DNA of 35,414 nucleotides from Planctomycetota bacterium (lineage in GTDB: Bacteria; Planctomycetota; Planctomycetia; Isosphaerales; Isosphaeraceae), in contig JAQGHR010000107.1 of NCBI GenBank assembly GCA_028291545.1, positions 1 through 35,414 on the forward strand, written 5' to 3'. The notes beneath the pieces are model-generated. The model saw only the letters and a program-made list of their open reading frames with translations, ran no database searches and was not told the DNA's origin. Both the position numbers and the translations under genes were made by a program. Shown one piece after another: positions 26,498 to 33,567 of the stretch (its first letter is position 1; every line of letters begins with the position of its first letter).

Positions 26498-29164
26498 ATG
26501 CCAGCACGATACGCCGCGCCCCTCGCGACCCTCCTTCTCAGCCTCTGCGCCGGCTTCGCGGTCGCGGACGATAAGCCGATAGGACCCAAACCGCGAACCC
26601 CCTGGTCGTCGTCGCGGCTGGTGGGTTCTCCCGATCCGCCGTCGCCCTACACGGTGGAGAAGACCTTCACGAAACAGACCTGGAAAGCCCCCATCTACCT
26701 GGCCGAGGAGCCCGGGACCGACCGCTTGCTGGTCGTGCAGGCCGAAGGCGCGGCCGACCAGGGCGCGCGCGTCCTGCGGATCAAGGACGACCCGGACGCG
26801 GGCGAGACCGAGGTTTTCCTCGACATGCCCAAGCGTCTGGTCTACTCCGTCTGTTTCCATCCCGACTACGTCAAAAACGGATTCCTGTATGTCTTCAGCA
26901 ACGGTCCCAAGGATCTCCCGGAACGGATGAACCGTATCAGCCGGTTCAACGTGGACAGGCAAGCGCCGAGACACGTCGACCCGAAGTCGGAAGAGACCAT
27001 CATCGAGTGGAAATCCGCCGGGCACGACGGCGGCGACCTGACGTTCGGGCACGATGGATTGCTCTACGTCACCACGGGCGACGGCACGAGCGACTCCGAC
27101 GGCTGGAACTCGGGCCAGACCCTCGACGACCTGCTCGGCAGCGTGTTGCGGATCGACGTCAATCGTCGCGACGGCAAGATGCCGTACGCGATCCCCGCCG
27201 ATAATCCGTTCGTCAAGACGCCCGGCGCGCGGGGCGAGGTCTGGGCCTACGGGCTCCGCAATCCGTGGCGCATGTGTACCGACCCGAAGACCGGCCACAT
27301 CTGGGTCGGCAACAACGGCCAGGATCTCTGGGAGACGGCCCACCTGATCCGTCGCGGCGAGAATTACGGCTGGAGCGTCGCCGAGGGCAACCACCCGTTC
27401 TACCTCGAACGCAAGCGCGGCCCGACCCCCCTGGTCGCCCCCACGATCGAGCATTCGCACGCCGAGTTCCGTTCGCTCACCGGCGGCGTCGTCTACCACG
27501 GCGACAAGCTCCCCGACCTGGCCGGCGCGTACATTTACGGCGACTACTCGACCGGGCGGATCTGGGGGATGAAGCACGACGGCCAGCGTGTCCTCTGGCA
27601 CCGCGAGCTGGCCGACACGACGCTGCAAATCGCCGCGTTCCGGGTGGACCATCGCGGCGAGCTGTTGATCGTCGACCACGGAGGCAACGGGCTCTACCGG
27701 CTCATCCCCAGGCCGAAAACCGAGAACGCCACGCCGTTCCCGACCCTGCTGAGTCAAACCGGCCTGTTCGCCTCGACGAAGACCAATCAGCTCGATCCCG
27801 CGGTGATTCCTTACTCCGTCAACGCGCCGGCCTGGACCGACGGCGCCCGGGCCGACCATGCCATGGCGGTCCCCGGCGCGACGAAGGTCGGCTTCGATTC
27901 CGGCCGGAGCTGGACGTTTCCCGACGGGACGGCGCTGGTGCAGACGCTCTCGCTCGAACGGGAACCGGGCAAGGCGGCCTCACTCTTCCGGGTCGAGACC
28001 CGGGTGCTGCTCCGCCAGCAAGGGGAATGGGACGGCTACTCGTACCGCTGGAATCCCGAGCAGACCGACGCGACCCTCGTAGCAAAGAACGGCGAGGAGG
28101 CCGAGATCGCGCGGCAGAACTGGCGATTCCCCAGCCGGGCGGAGTGCATGGCCTGCCACAGCCGCGCGGGGAACTACGTGCTCGGCCTGACGGGCTCGCA
28201 ATTGAACCGGGACCAGGGCGAGGGCGGCGGGCGCGTCAATCAGCTTCAGGCGTTCGATCAGCTCGGCCTCTTCACCTCCGCCCTGCCGAAACCGCCCCAG
28301 GATCTCGACAGGTTCGTGGACCCGGCCGACGCGACCCAGGATCTCGAACGCCGGTCTCGGGCCTATCTACATGTGAACTGTTCCGGATGCCATGTGGAAT
28401 CAGGTGGCGGCAACGCGAAGATGGAGATGGCCCTGACCACGCCCCGGGAGAAGATGAATCTCCTGGGCGCGAGGCCGCAACACGACACCTTCGGCATCGC
28501 CGACGCCATGCTCGTGGCGCCGGGCGACCCGGAGCGTTCGGTCCTCCTCCATCGCCTCTCGCACCGCGGTCGCGGCCAGATGCCGCCGCTGGTGTCCAAC
28601 CGGGTGGATGAGTCGGCCGTCGCGCTATTGCGAGCCTGGATCGCGCAGCTCAAGCCCGATCGGCCCTTCGTCCGGGACTGGACGATGGACGACCTCCTGC
28701 CGTCTCTCGACCAGATGGCGACCGGCCGCTCGCTCGATTCGGGCCGGAAGGCGTTCCTGGACACGGGCTGCGTCCAGTGCCACCGGATTGGCGGCGAGGG
28801 CGGGACCGTCGGGCCCGACCTGGCGGGCGTCGGCCGCCGCCTGGCTCCTCGCGACCTCCTGGAATCGATCCTCGTGCCGTCCAGGGTGATCGCCGACGAA
28901 TATGCGAATTTTCTGATTGAAACCGCCGAGGGCACGGTCGTCTCCGGCCGGATCGAGCGCGAGGACGATCGCGTCGTGGTCCTGCGCCCGCCTCCCCCGG
29001 CCCAGGCCGTGACGATCGAGAAGGCGGGCATCCTCCAGCGCCGGCGGCTGGACCAATCCAACATGCCGGCCGGCACGGTCAACGTCCTCCAGAAAGAGCA
29101 GGTGCTCGACCTCCTTGCGTTCCTGATCAGCGACCCCCAGCCCAAGAAACCGGAGCCACGATGA
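26498..29164 (+). CDS. Sorbosone-dehydrogenase-like propeller fused to three c-haem motifs
   Basis: An 888-residue exported protein; ATG 26498 follows AAAGGA with normal spacing, and a signal peptide (LATLLLSLCAGFAVA) opens it. Residues about 40-410 are a soluble glucose/sorbosone dehydrogenase-like beta-propeller (VYSVCFHPDYVKNGFLYV, AGHDGGDLTFGHDGLLYV, AYGLRNPWRMC). These are typically PQQ enzymes, but cofactor residues cannot be assigned safely. Residues about 420-730 match the layout of the HNE_0200-type module, with haem motifs CMACH at 550-554 and CSGCH at 628-632. The C-terminus (about 745-875) is a TIGR02603-type planctomycete haem domain with CVQCH at 758-762, GPDLAGVG and NMPAG. Electrons from the propeller could pass along the haems. 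It overlaps the next gene by four bases (ATGA). Confidence 0.88.
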   Translation: MPARYAAPLATLLLSLCAGFAVADDKPIGPKPRTPWSSSRLVGSPDPPSPYTVEKTFTKQTWKAPIYLAEEPGTDRLLVVQAEGAADQGARVLRIKDDPDAGETEVFLDMPKRLVYSVCFHPDYVKNGFLYVFSNGPKDLPERMNRISRFNVDRQAPRHVDPKSEETIIEWKSAGHDGGDLTFGHDGLLYVTTGDGTSDSDGWNSGQTLDDLLGSVLRIDVNRRDGKMPYAIPADNPFVKTPGARGEVWAYGLRNPWRMCTDPKTGHIWVGNNGQDLWETAHLIRRGENYGWSVAEGNHPFYLERKRGPTPLVAPTIEHSHAEFRSLTGGVVYHGDKLPDLAGAYIYGDYSTGRIWGMKHDGQRVLWHRELADTTLQIAAFRVDHRGELLIVDHGGNGLYRLIPRPKTENATPFPTLLSQTGLFASTKTNQLDPAVIPYSVNAPAWTDGARADHAMAVPGATKVGFDSGRSWTFPDGTALVQTLSLEREPGKAASLFRVETRVLLRQQGEWDGYSYRWNPEQTDATLVAKNGEEAEIARQNWRFPSRAECMACHSRAGNYVLGLTGSQLNRDQGEGGGRVNQLQAFDQLGLFTSALPKPPQDLDRFVDPADATQDLERRSRAYLHVNCSGCHVESGGGNAKMEMALTTPREKMNLLGARPQHDTFGIADAMLVAPGDPERSVLLHRLSHRGRGQMPPLVSNRVDESAVALLRAWIAQLKPDRPFVRDWTMDDLLPSLDQMATGRSLDSGRKAFLDTGCVQCHRIGGEGGTVGPDLAGVGRRLAPRDLLESILVPSRVIADEYANFLIETAEGTVVSGRIEREDDRVVVLRPPPPAQAVTIEKAGILQRRRLDQSNMPAGTVNVLQKEQVLDLLAFLISDPQPKKPEPR

Positions 29165-30426
29165 GAACCCCTCCCGTCCTCGCTCATCCGTCGCGATGGT
29201 CGTTCGCGCTGCTTCTGGTGCTGGTGGCGAGAGTCGTGCTCGCCGACGAGCCCCCGCCGCGTCGTGTCGCCGCACTCGTCACCGAGTACCGGCATAATTC
29301 GCATGCCGACGTGATCGTGAGCCGTCTGCTCCTGACGGACATGCTCGACGGCACGGGTCGGGAGTCGCCGCTCAAGCTCGCGTCGCTGTACACCGACCAG
29401 AAGCCCCCGAACGACATCAGTCGCCTCCTGGCCGCCTCGCACCGGTTCCCGATCAAGCCGAGCATCGCCGAGACGCTCACGCTCGGCACCGGCAAGCTGG
29501 CCGTGGAGGGCGTGCTGCTGGTGGCCGAACACGGCAACTATCCGTTCTCGGCCACGGGCAACCATCAATATCCCAAGAAACGCTTCTGGGACGAGACGAT
29601 CAAGGTGTTCCGCCAGAGCGGTCGTGTCGTCCCGGTCTTCATCGACAAGCACCTGTCCGATAACTGGCAAGACGCCAAGGCGATTTACGACACCGCCCGC
29701 GAGCTGAAGATCCCGCTCATGGCCGGTTCGTCGGTCTCCGGGAGCTGGCGGCACCCGGCCGCCGACGTCGCGCGTGACGCCCGCGTGAGCGAGATCGTCG
29801 CCTTCACCTACGGCACGACCGACGCCTACGGGTTCCACGGGCTCGAAGCCGTGCAGGCGCTCGCCGAGCAGCGCCGCGGCGGCGAGACCGGCGTCCGCTC
29901 GGTCCAATGCCTGAGCGGCGACGACGTCTGGAAGGCCATGGATGAACGCATGTTCGATCCCGAGCTTTTCGCGGCCGCCCTGAAGCGCGCCCCGGGGTTC
30001 GAGAGCGGGAAAACCGTGGATCGCAAGGCCGTTCCCAAGCCGTTACTGATGATCGTCGAGTACGAGGACGGCCTGCGGGTCTTCCTCCTGGAACTCAACG
30101 GCGCGGTCAACGATTGGACGGCGGCCTGGCGCTATCAGGACGACCGGCGGATCGAGTCGACCCGGTTCTGGACCCAGGAGGCCCGTCCTGCCGCCCATTT
30201 CAGTCTGCTTCTGGACGGCATCGAAACGATGATGCGCACCGGCACCCCCACCTGGCCCGTCGAGCGAACCCTACTGACCAGCGGCGTCCTCGACGCCCTG
30301 CTCCAGTCGCAGACGCAGGGCGGAAAACGCATCGTGACCCCTTATCTTCATATTGCCTATCAGCCCACCTGGCGCTGGAAGCAGCCGCCTCCGCCTCCCC
30401 CGGGCCGGCCGTGGAGCGAGCAGTGA
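29161..30426 (+). CDS. Exported protein of unknown function coupled to the dehydrogenase fusion
   Basis: A 421-residue protein whose ATG overlaps the preceding TGA (ATGA), so it is cotranslated with the dehydrogenase-like fusion. A signal peptide is present (FALLLVLVARVVLA, then DEPPPRR). The body opens with VAALVTEYRHNSHADVIVSRLL and continues LYTDQKPPNDISR, PSIAETLTLGTGKLAVEGVLLV, with alternating strands and helices like a Rossmann or Gfo/Idh-type fold. No nucleotide-binding GxGxxG is visible. The C-terminus ends in PPPPPPGRPWSEQ. I associate this pattern with an uncharacterised planctomycete family and give no function. Confidence 0.8.
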   Translation: MRTPPVLAHPSRWSFALLLVLVARVVLADEPPPRRVAALVTEYRHNSHADVIVSRLLLTDMLDGTGRESPLKLASLYTDQKPPNDISRLLAASHRFPIKPSIAETLTLGTGKLAVEGVLLVAEHGNYPFSATGNHQYPKKRFWDETIKVFRQSGRVVPVFIDKHLSDNWQDAKAIYDTARELKIPLMAGSSVSGSWRHPAADVARDARVSEIVAFTYGTTDAYGFHGLEAVQALAEQRRGGETGVRSVQCLSGDDVWKAMDERMFDPELFAAALKRAPGFESGKTVDRKAVPKPLLMIVEYEDGLRVFLLELNGAVNDWTAAWRYQDDRRIESTRFWTQEARPAAHFSLLLDGIETMMRTGTPTWPVERTLLTSGVLDALLQSQTQGGKRIVTPYLHIAYQPTWRWKQPPPPPPGRPWSEQ

Positions 30427-30439
30427 GAGGCTCGTGTGC

Positions 30440-31336
30440 CTACGACCCCTTTCCGGCGTTCAGGTAGCGCGTCTCCACCTTCGCGGCCACCGTGCCGATG
30501 CCGTAGTAGCCGACGGAGATGCGGCCGACGTGGGTCAGGAGGTCGTAGGCGCGCCAGCGGTCCCAGCCGAAATCGGACTCCATCCACAGGATGAGATGTG
30601 CGTAGGCCTGGGCGATTGACCGCTCCATCGGGCAACCGCTGGCGACGGACATGATCTCCTCGCGCGTCTCGATCCGGGGACCGGGCAGCTTCCGGTTCTT
30701 CACGAGGTTGACGGTGAGCGTCGTCTCGGCCGGCATTTCCAGGCCGGTGGCCGACAGCTCGCCGTGACCCATCGCGGCGTGGGCATCGCCCACGTAGAGC
30801 AGCCCGCCCGGGACGAAAACGGGCAGGTGGATCGTGCTCCCCGGTCGGACCTCGACGAGATCCATGTTCCCCCCGTGCGGCCCCGCCGGCAGGGTCGTCG
30901 GCACGCCCCACTCGGGCGCCGTGCCGAGGCAGCCGAGCATCGGCACGTAGGGGATCGTGATCGTGTCGCTCCAGTGAATCAGGCCATCGCGGATCGGACA
31001 GACGTGCGTGCCGTGCGGGCAGTCGGACCCCAGCCATTCGCACAGTTGCTTCGGGTCGGCGGTGCGCGTCACGCACAGGTCGAGCGTGGGGCGGATCTCC
31101 CCGATCGTTACCGCGAGCGCATCGCCGGGCTCGGCGCCCTCCACGAAGATCGGGCCGGTGAGGCCGTTGCTGTAGGGCATCGTCGTCTTGTCGCGACGAT
31201 CGGTGTCGCGGCGGATCTGGCCGGACAGGGCGTCCTCCGTCTCCACCTCCAGCGACTCGCCCGGCGCGATCCGCAATCGCGGTTCGTGATGCCGGCTGAA
31301 CTCATAATACAACGGACCGACGGAGAGTCGTTTCAC
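30440..31336 (-). CDS. Acetamidase/formamidase family protein
   Basis: A 298-residue cytoplasmic protein. The chosen start is GTG 31336, with GAGG upstream, because the conserved N-terminal stretch (VGPLYYEFSRHHEPRL) begins immediately after it and no ATG is available nearby. Family features are GPIFVEGAEPGDALAVTI, an amidase-type GPHGGNMDL segment near residue 165 and GDAHAAMGHGELSATGLEMP, which carry the likely metal or catalytic residues (His/Asp). Members hydrolyse formamide, acetamide or related short amides to ammonia and the acid. It is convergent with the preceding gene (13 bases between stops) and divergent from the threonine-dehydratase-like gene, so both could share a regulated promoter region of 165 bases. 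Confidence 0.9.
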   Translation of the reverse strand: MKRLSVGPLYYEFSRHHEPRLRIAPGESLEVETEDALSGQIRRDTDRRDKTTMPYSNGLTGPIFVEGAEPGDALAVTIGEIRPTLDLCVTRTADPKQLCEWLGSDCPHGTHVCPIRDGLIHWSDTITIPYVPMLGCLGTAPEWGVPTTLPAGPHGGNMDLVEVRPGSTIHLPVFVPGGLLYVGDAHAAMGHGELSATGLEMPAETTLTVNLVKNRKLPGPRIETREEIMSVASGCPMERSIAQAYAHLILWMESDFGWDRWRAYDLLTHVGRISVGYYGIGTVAAKVETRYLNAGKGS

Positions 31337-31501
31337 CGTTCGCCTCGCTCGCGGGTTCTCGGCGGGAAGGACCGTGGGGAGGCGTCGATTCTGCCACAAC
31401 CGGAGCCCACTCGCACGCCGTAAGGCCGGGTTGCCGTCAGACGCGAGGGTGTGAGACGATCCTGGACGCTCTGAACCGTCACGATCCGAGGGGAACGCCC
31501 G

Positions 31502-32470
31502 ATGACCTGGTCGCCGCCGACGCTGGCCGATGTGCTGAGGGCGAAGACGGCAATTGCCCCATACCTGCGGCCGACGCCGATGCTCCAGCGCCCGGCGCTC
31601 GATACGGCCCTGGGATGCCGGGCGTATCTGAAATGCGAGAACCTGAATCCGACCGGCGCCTTCAAGGTTCGGGGCGGGATCAACCTGATCTCGACGTTCT
31701 CGGCCGAGCAGAAATCCCGGGGCGTGGTGGCCGCTTCGACGGGCAATCATGCGCAATCCGTCGCGTATGCGGCCCGGCTGTTCGGCGCCAGGGCGATCAT
31801 CTACATGCCCGAGGCGGCCAACCCCCTCAAGGTGGCCTCGACCCGCGCCTGGGGAGCCGAGGTCGTGCAAACCGGGCGTGACTTCGACGACGCCCGCAAG
31901 GCGGCCGAGATCCGGGCCGGGGCCGACGGCCTGAGATTCATCCACTCGGCCGATGAACCGCTCTTGATCGCCGGCGTGGCCACCTGCGCGATGGAGATGT
32001 TCGAGGTCGTGCCCGACCTGGATGTCCTGTTCGTTCCCGTCGGCGGCGGCAGCGGCATGATCGGGGCCGGGTCCGTGGCGAGGCTCGTCAATCCGAAGAC
32101 GCGGGTCATCGCCGTGCAGGCCGAAGGCGCGCCGGCGGTCTATCGCTCGTGGAAGGCGGGCGAGCGCATCGTCACCGAGAACGCGACGACGTTCGCCGAA
32201 GGGCTGGCCACCCGCGAGCCGTTCGACCTGCCGCTGCAGCTCATGCACCGGCTGGTCGACGAGATCATGCTCGTCAGCGACGCGCAGATCGAGTCCGCGA
32301 TTCGCCTCTTGCTGGAGACCACGCAGCAGGTGGCCGAGGGAGCCGGAGCCGCCGCGGTCGCCGCCGCGCTCCAGCGTCGTGACGAACTGCGAGGCAAGAC
32401 GGTCGGCCTGGTCCTGAGCGGCGGCAATCTCACCATCGACGTGTTGCGGCGGATTCTCAATCACGCTTGA
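31502..32470 (+). CDS. Threonine/serine dehydratase-like PLP enzyme
   Basis: A 322-residue cytoplasmic enzyme of fold type II. ATG 31502 has GAGGGG eight bases upstream. The PLP-binding lysine is in NPTGAFKVRGG at about residues 51-61, and the phosphate-binding glycine cluster PVGGGSGMIGAG at about 180-191, with STGNHAQSVAYAA at about 80-92. It is the short form without a C-terminal regulatory (ACT-like) domain, so it is more like the catabolic threonine dehydratase or serine racemase group than biosynthetic IlvA. The reaction would be deamination of threonine or serine to a 2-oxoacid and ammonia. Eleven bases after its stop lies the DUF4287/DUF5655 gene. Confidence 0.9.
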   Translation: MTWSPPTLADVLRAKTAIAPYLRPTPMLQRPALDTALGCRAYLKCENLNPTGAFKVRGGINLISTFSAEQKSRGVVAASTGNHAQSVAYAARLFGARAIIYMPEAANPLKVASTRAWGAEVVQTGRDFDDARKAAEIRAGADGLRFIHSADEPLLIAGVATCAMEMFEVVPDLDVLFVPVGGGSGMIGAGSVARLVNPKTRVIAVQAEGAPAVYRSWKAGERIVTENATTFAEGLATREPFDLPLQLMHRLVDEIMLVSDAQIESAIRLLLETTQQVAEGAGAAAVAAALQRRDELRGKTVGLVLSGGNLTIDVLRRILNHA

Positions 32471-32481
32471 GGAGACGGGTC

Positions 32482-33042
32482 ATGGCCAAGGCGGCGAAGC
32501 CGGCGACGAAGCGACCGCTCTACAGCGTCCACCCCGGCGTGGCGATGGTTCAGAAGTGGATCGCCGATCTGCCGAAGAAGACCGGAAAATCGCTCGATCA
32601 ATGGGTCGCGTTCATCCAGTCCGACGGTCCCCATGACCTCAAGGCGCGTCGCGCCTGGCTCAAGGCCGAGCACGGCCTGGGCACCAACACGGCCTGGTGG
32701 CTCGCCGAGCGCGCCGACGAGGGAGGCATGGGGATGATCGAGGAAGATCCGGCGACCTACCTGGCCGCCGCCGAAGGCTACGTCGCAGCCATGTACTCGG
32801 GCGGCAAGGCCGGATTGCAGCCCATTTATGATCGCTTGCTGGCGCTTGGGTTAAACATCGGCGAGGATGTGAAGGCCTGTCCCTGCAAGACCATTGTTCC
32901 CCTCTACCGCAACCACGTCTTTGCCGAGATCAAGCCCACGACGCGGACGCGGATCGACCTGGGCTTCGCGCTCAAGGACGCCCCGATCGTCGGCCGGTTG
33001 ATTGATACCGGAGGGTTCAAGAAGAACGAAACCCTTCCATGA
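32482..33042 (+). CDS. DUF4287/DUF5655 protein, C-terminus probably truncated
   Basis: A 186-residue protein; ATG 32482 has GGAG seven bases upstream, so the TTG at 32467 is not needed. An N-terminal basic segment (MAKAAKPATKRP) is followed by DUF4287 (about 17-75: MVQKWIADLPKKTGKSLDQWVAF, ARRAWLKAEHGLGTNTAWWL) and the start of DUF5655 (about 105-180: GLQPIYDRLLAL, KACPCKTIVPLYRNHVFAEI, TRIDLGFAL). From memory of the family, a further 25-30 residues with a THR-type strand and a final helix should follow GGFKK. Here the frame ends NETLP and stops, just where the recombinase element's genes begin. The split is best explained by insertion. Function of the domains is unknown. Confidence 0.7.
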   Translation: MAKAAKPATKRPLYSVHPGVAMVQKWIADLPKKTGKSLDQWVAFIQSDGPHDLKARRAWLKAEHGLGTNTAWWLAERADEGGMGMIEEDPATYLAAAEGYVAAMYSGGKAGLQPIYDRLLALGLNIGEDVKACPCKTIVPLYRNHVFAEIKPTTRTRIDLGFALKDAPIVGRLIDTGGFKKNETLP

Positions 33043-33364
33043 TACCCCCCTCAACAACCCGCCCGAGACCCCTTCCGAGGAGGTCGAGGTAACCGACCCG
33101 ACCCATCCCCTCTTCGGACGCCGCTTCTCCGTCCTCTCGGTCAGCGGAAATCCTCGCGGCCCTGCGTTCGTCTTCGTGGCCTACCGCGATGCGTTGCGGC
33201 TTCGCATCCCCATCTCCTCGACCAATCTGGCACCGAGCCAGATCCGCCCCCTTCGCACAAAATGGACCCAGGAAGCCGCCCAGGACCTCCTTTCCCTGGT
33301 CACGGAGGGGGACACCTCATGCCACAAGCCCGGCACGTCTGGCGAAGACTCCCGCAGGCCTTGA
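33002..33364 (+). CDS. DUF5372-like protein of the recombinase element, start uncertain
   Basis: An open frame of 120 codons whose conserved-looking part begins at about 33090 (VTDPTHPLFGRRFSVLSVSG), a DUF5372-like opening, and ends at 33364. The only in-frame start is TTG 33002, which lies inside the truncated DUF4287 gene. No ATG or GTG precedes the conserved part. This could mean readthrough, an unusual start, or that the gene lost its start when the element inserted. It overlaps the next small ORF by 46 bases. I recognise the family as a common companion of large serine recombinases, with moderate confidence. Confidence 0.5.
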   Translation: MIPEGSRRTKPFHDTPLNNPPETPSEEVEVTDPTHPLFGRRFSVLSVSGNPRGPAFVFVAYRDALRLRIPISSTNLAPSQIRPLRTKWTQEAAQDLLSLVTEGDTSCHKPGTSGEDSRRP

Positions 33365-33567
33365 GGCAGCAGGCGATCGACGACATCACGGCCATTTGCG
33401 CGGAGGTCATCCATGAGCATTTCCGAACACATCACCCCGTTCCACATCGGCCGCAAGGCCCTCATCTACATCCGGCAATCGAGCCCGCACCAGGCCCTCA
33501 CCAACCACGAGAGCCAACAGCTCCAGTACGCACTCCGGCAGAGGGCCCGCGAGTGCGGCTGGGCTGA
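33319..33567 (+). CDS. Small ORF overlapping the recombinase start
   Basis: An 82-codon frame with a strong ribosome site (GGAGGGGG, seven bases before ATG 33319). The first part, MPQARHVWRRLPQALRQQ then an Ile/Ala-rich helix ending EVIHEHFRTH, looks like real protein. The rest is Pro/His/Arg-rich and overlaps the recombinase gene in another frame by 155 bases. Small companions of this kind sit between DUF5372 and the recombinase in similar elements. Its role is unknown; a regulatory or accessory peptide is possible, and the overlap may serve to couple translation of the recombinase. Confidence 0.5.
   Translation: MPQARHVWRRLPQALRQQAIDDITAICAEVIHEHFRTHHPVPHRPQGPHLHPAIEPAPGPHQPREPTAPVRTPAEGPRVRLG

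Noticed and set aside
26411..27859. 482-codon minus-strand frame opposite the dehydrogenase-like gene
   Set aside because: Shadow frame; the plus-strand gene has clear propeller and haem motifs.
28363..29907. 514-codon minus-strand frame opposite two coupled plus-strand genes
   Set aside because: It spans the overlap of two real genes and is made of low-complexity Arg/Ser sequence.
31337..32464. Upstream extension of the acetamidase frame to 32464
   Set aside because: It runs antisense through the threonine-dehydratase-like gene; the conserved amidase N-terminus begins at the GTG at 31336.
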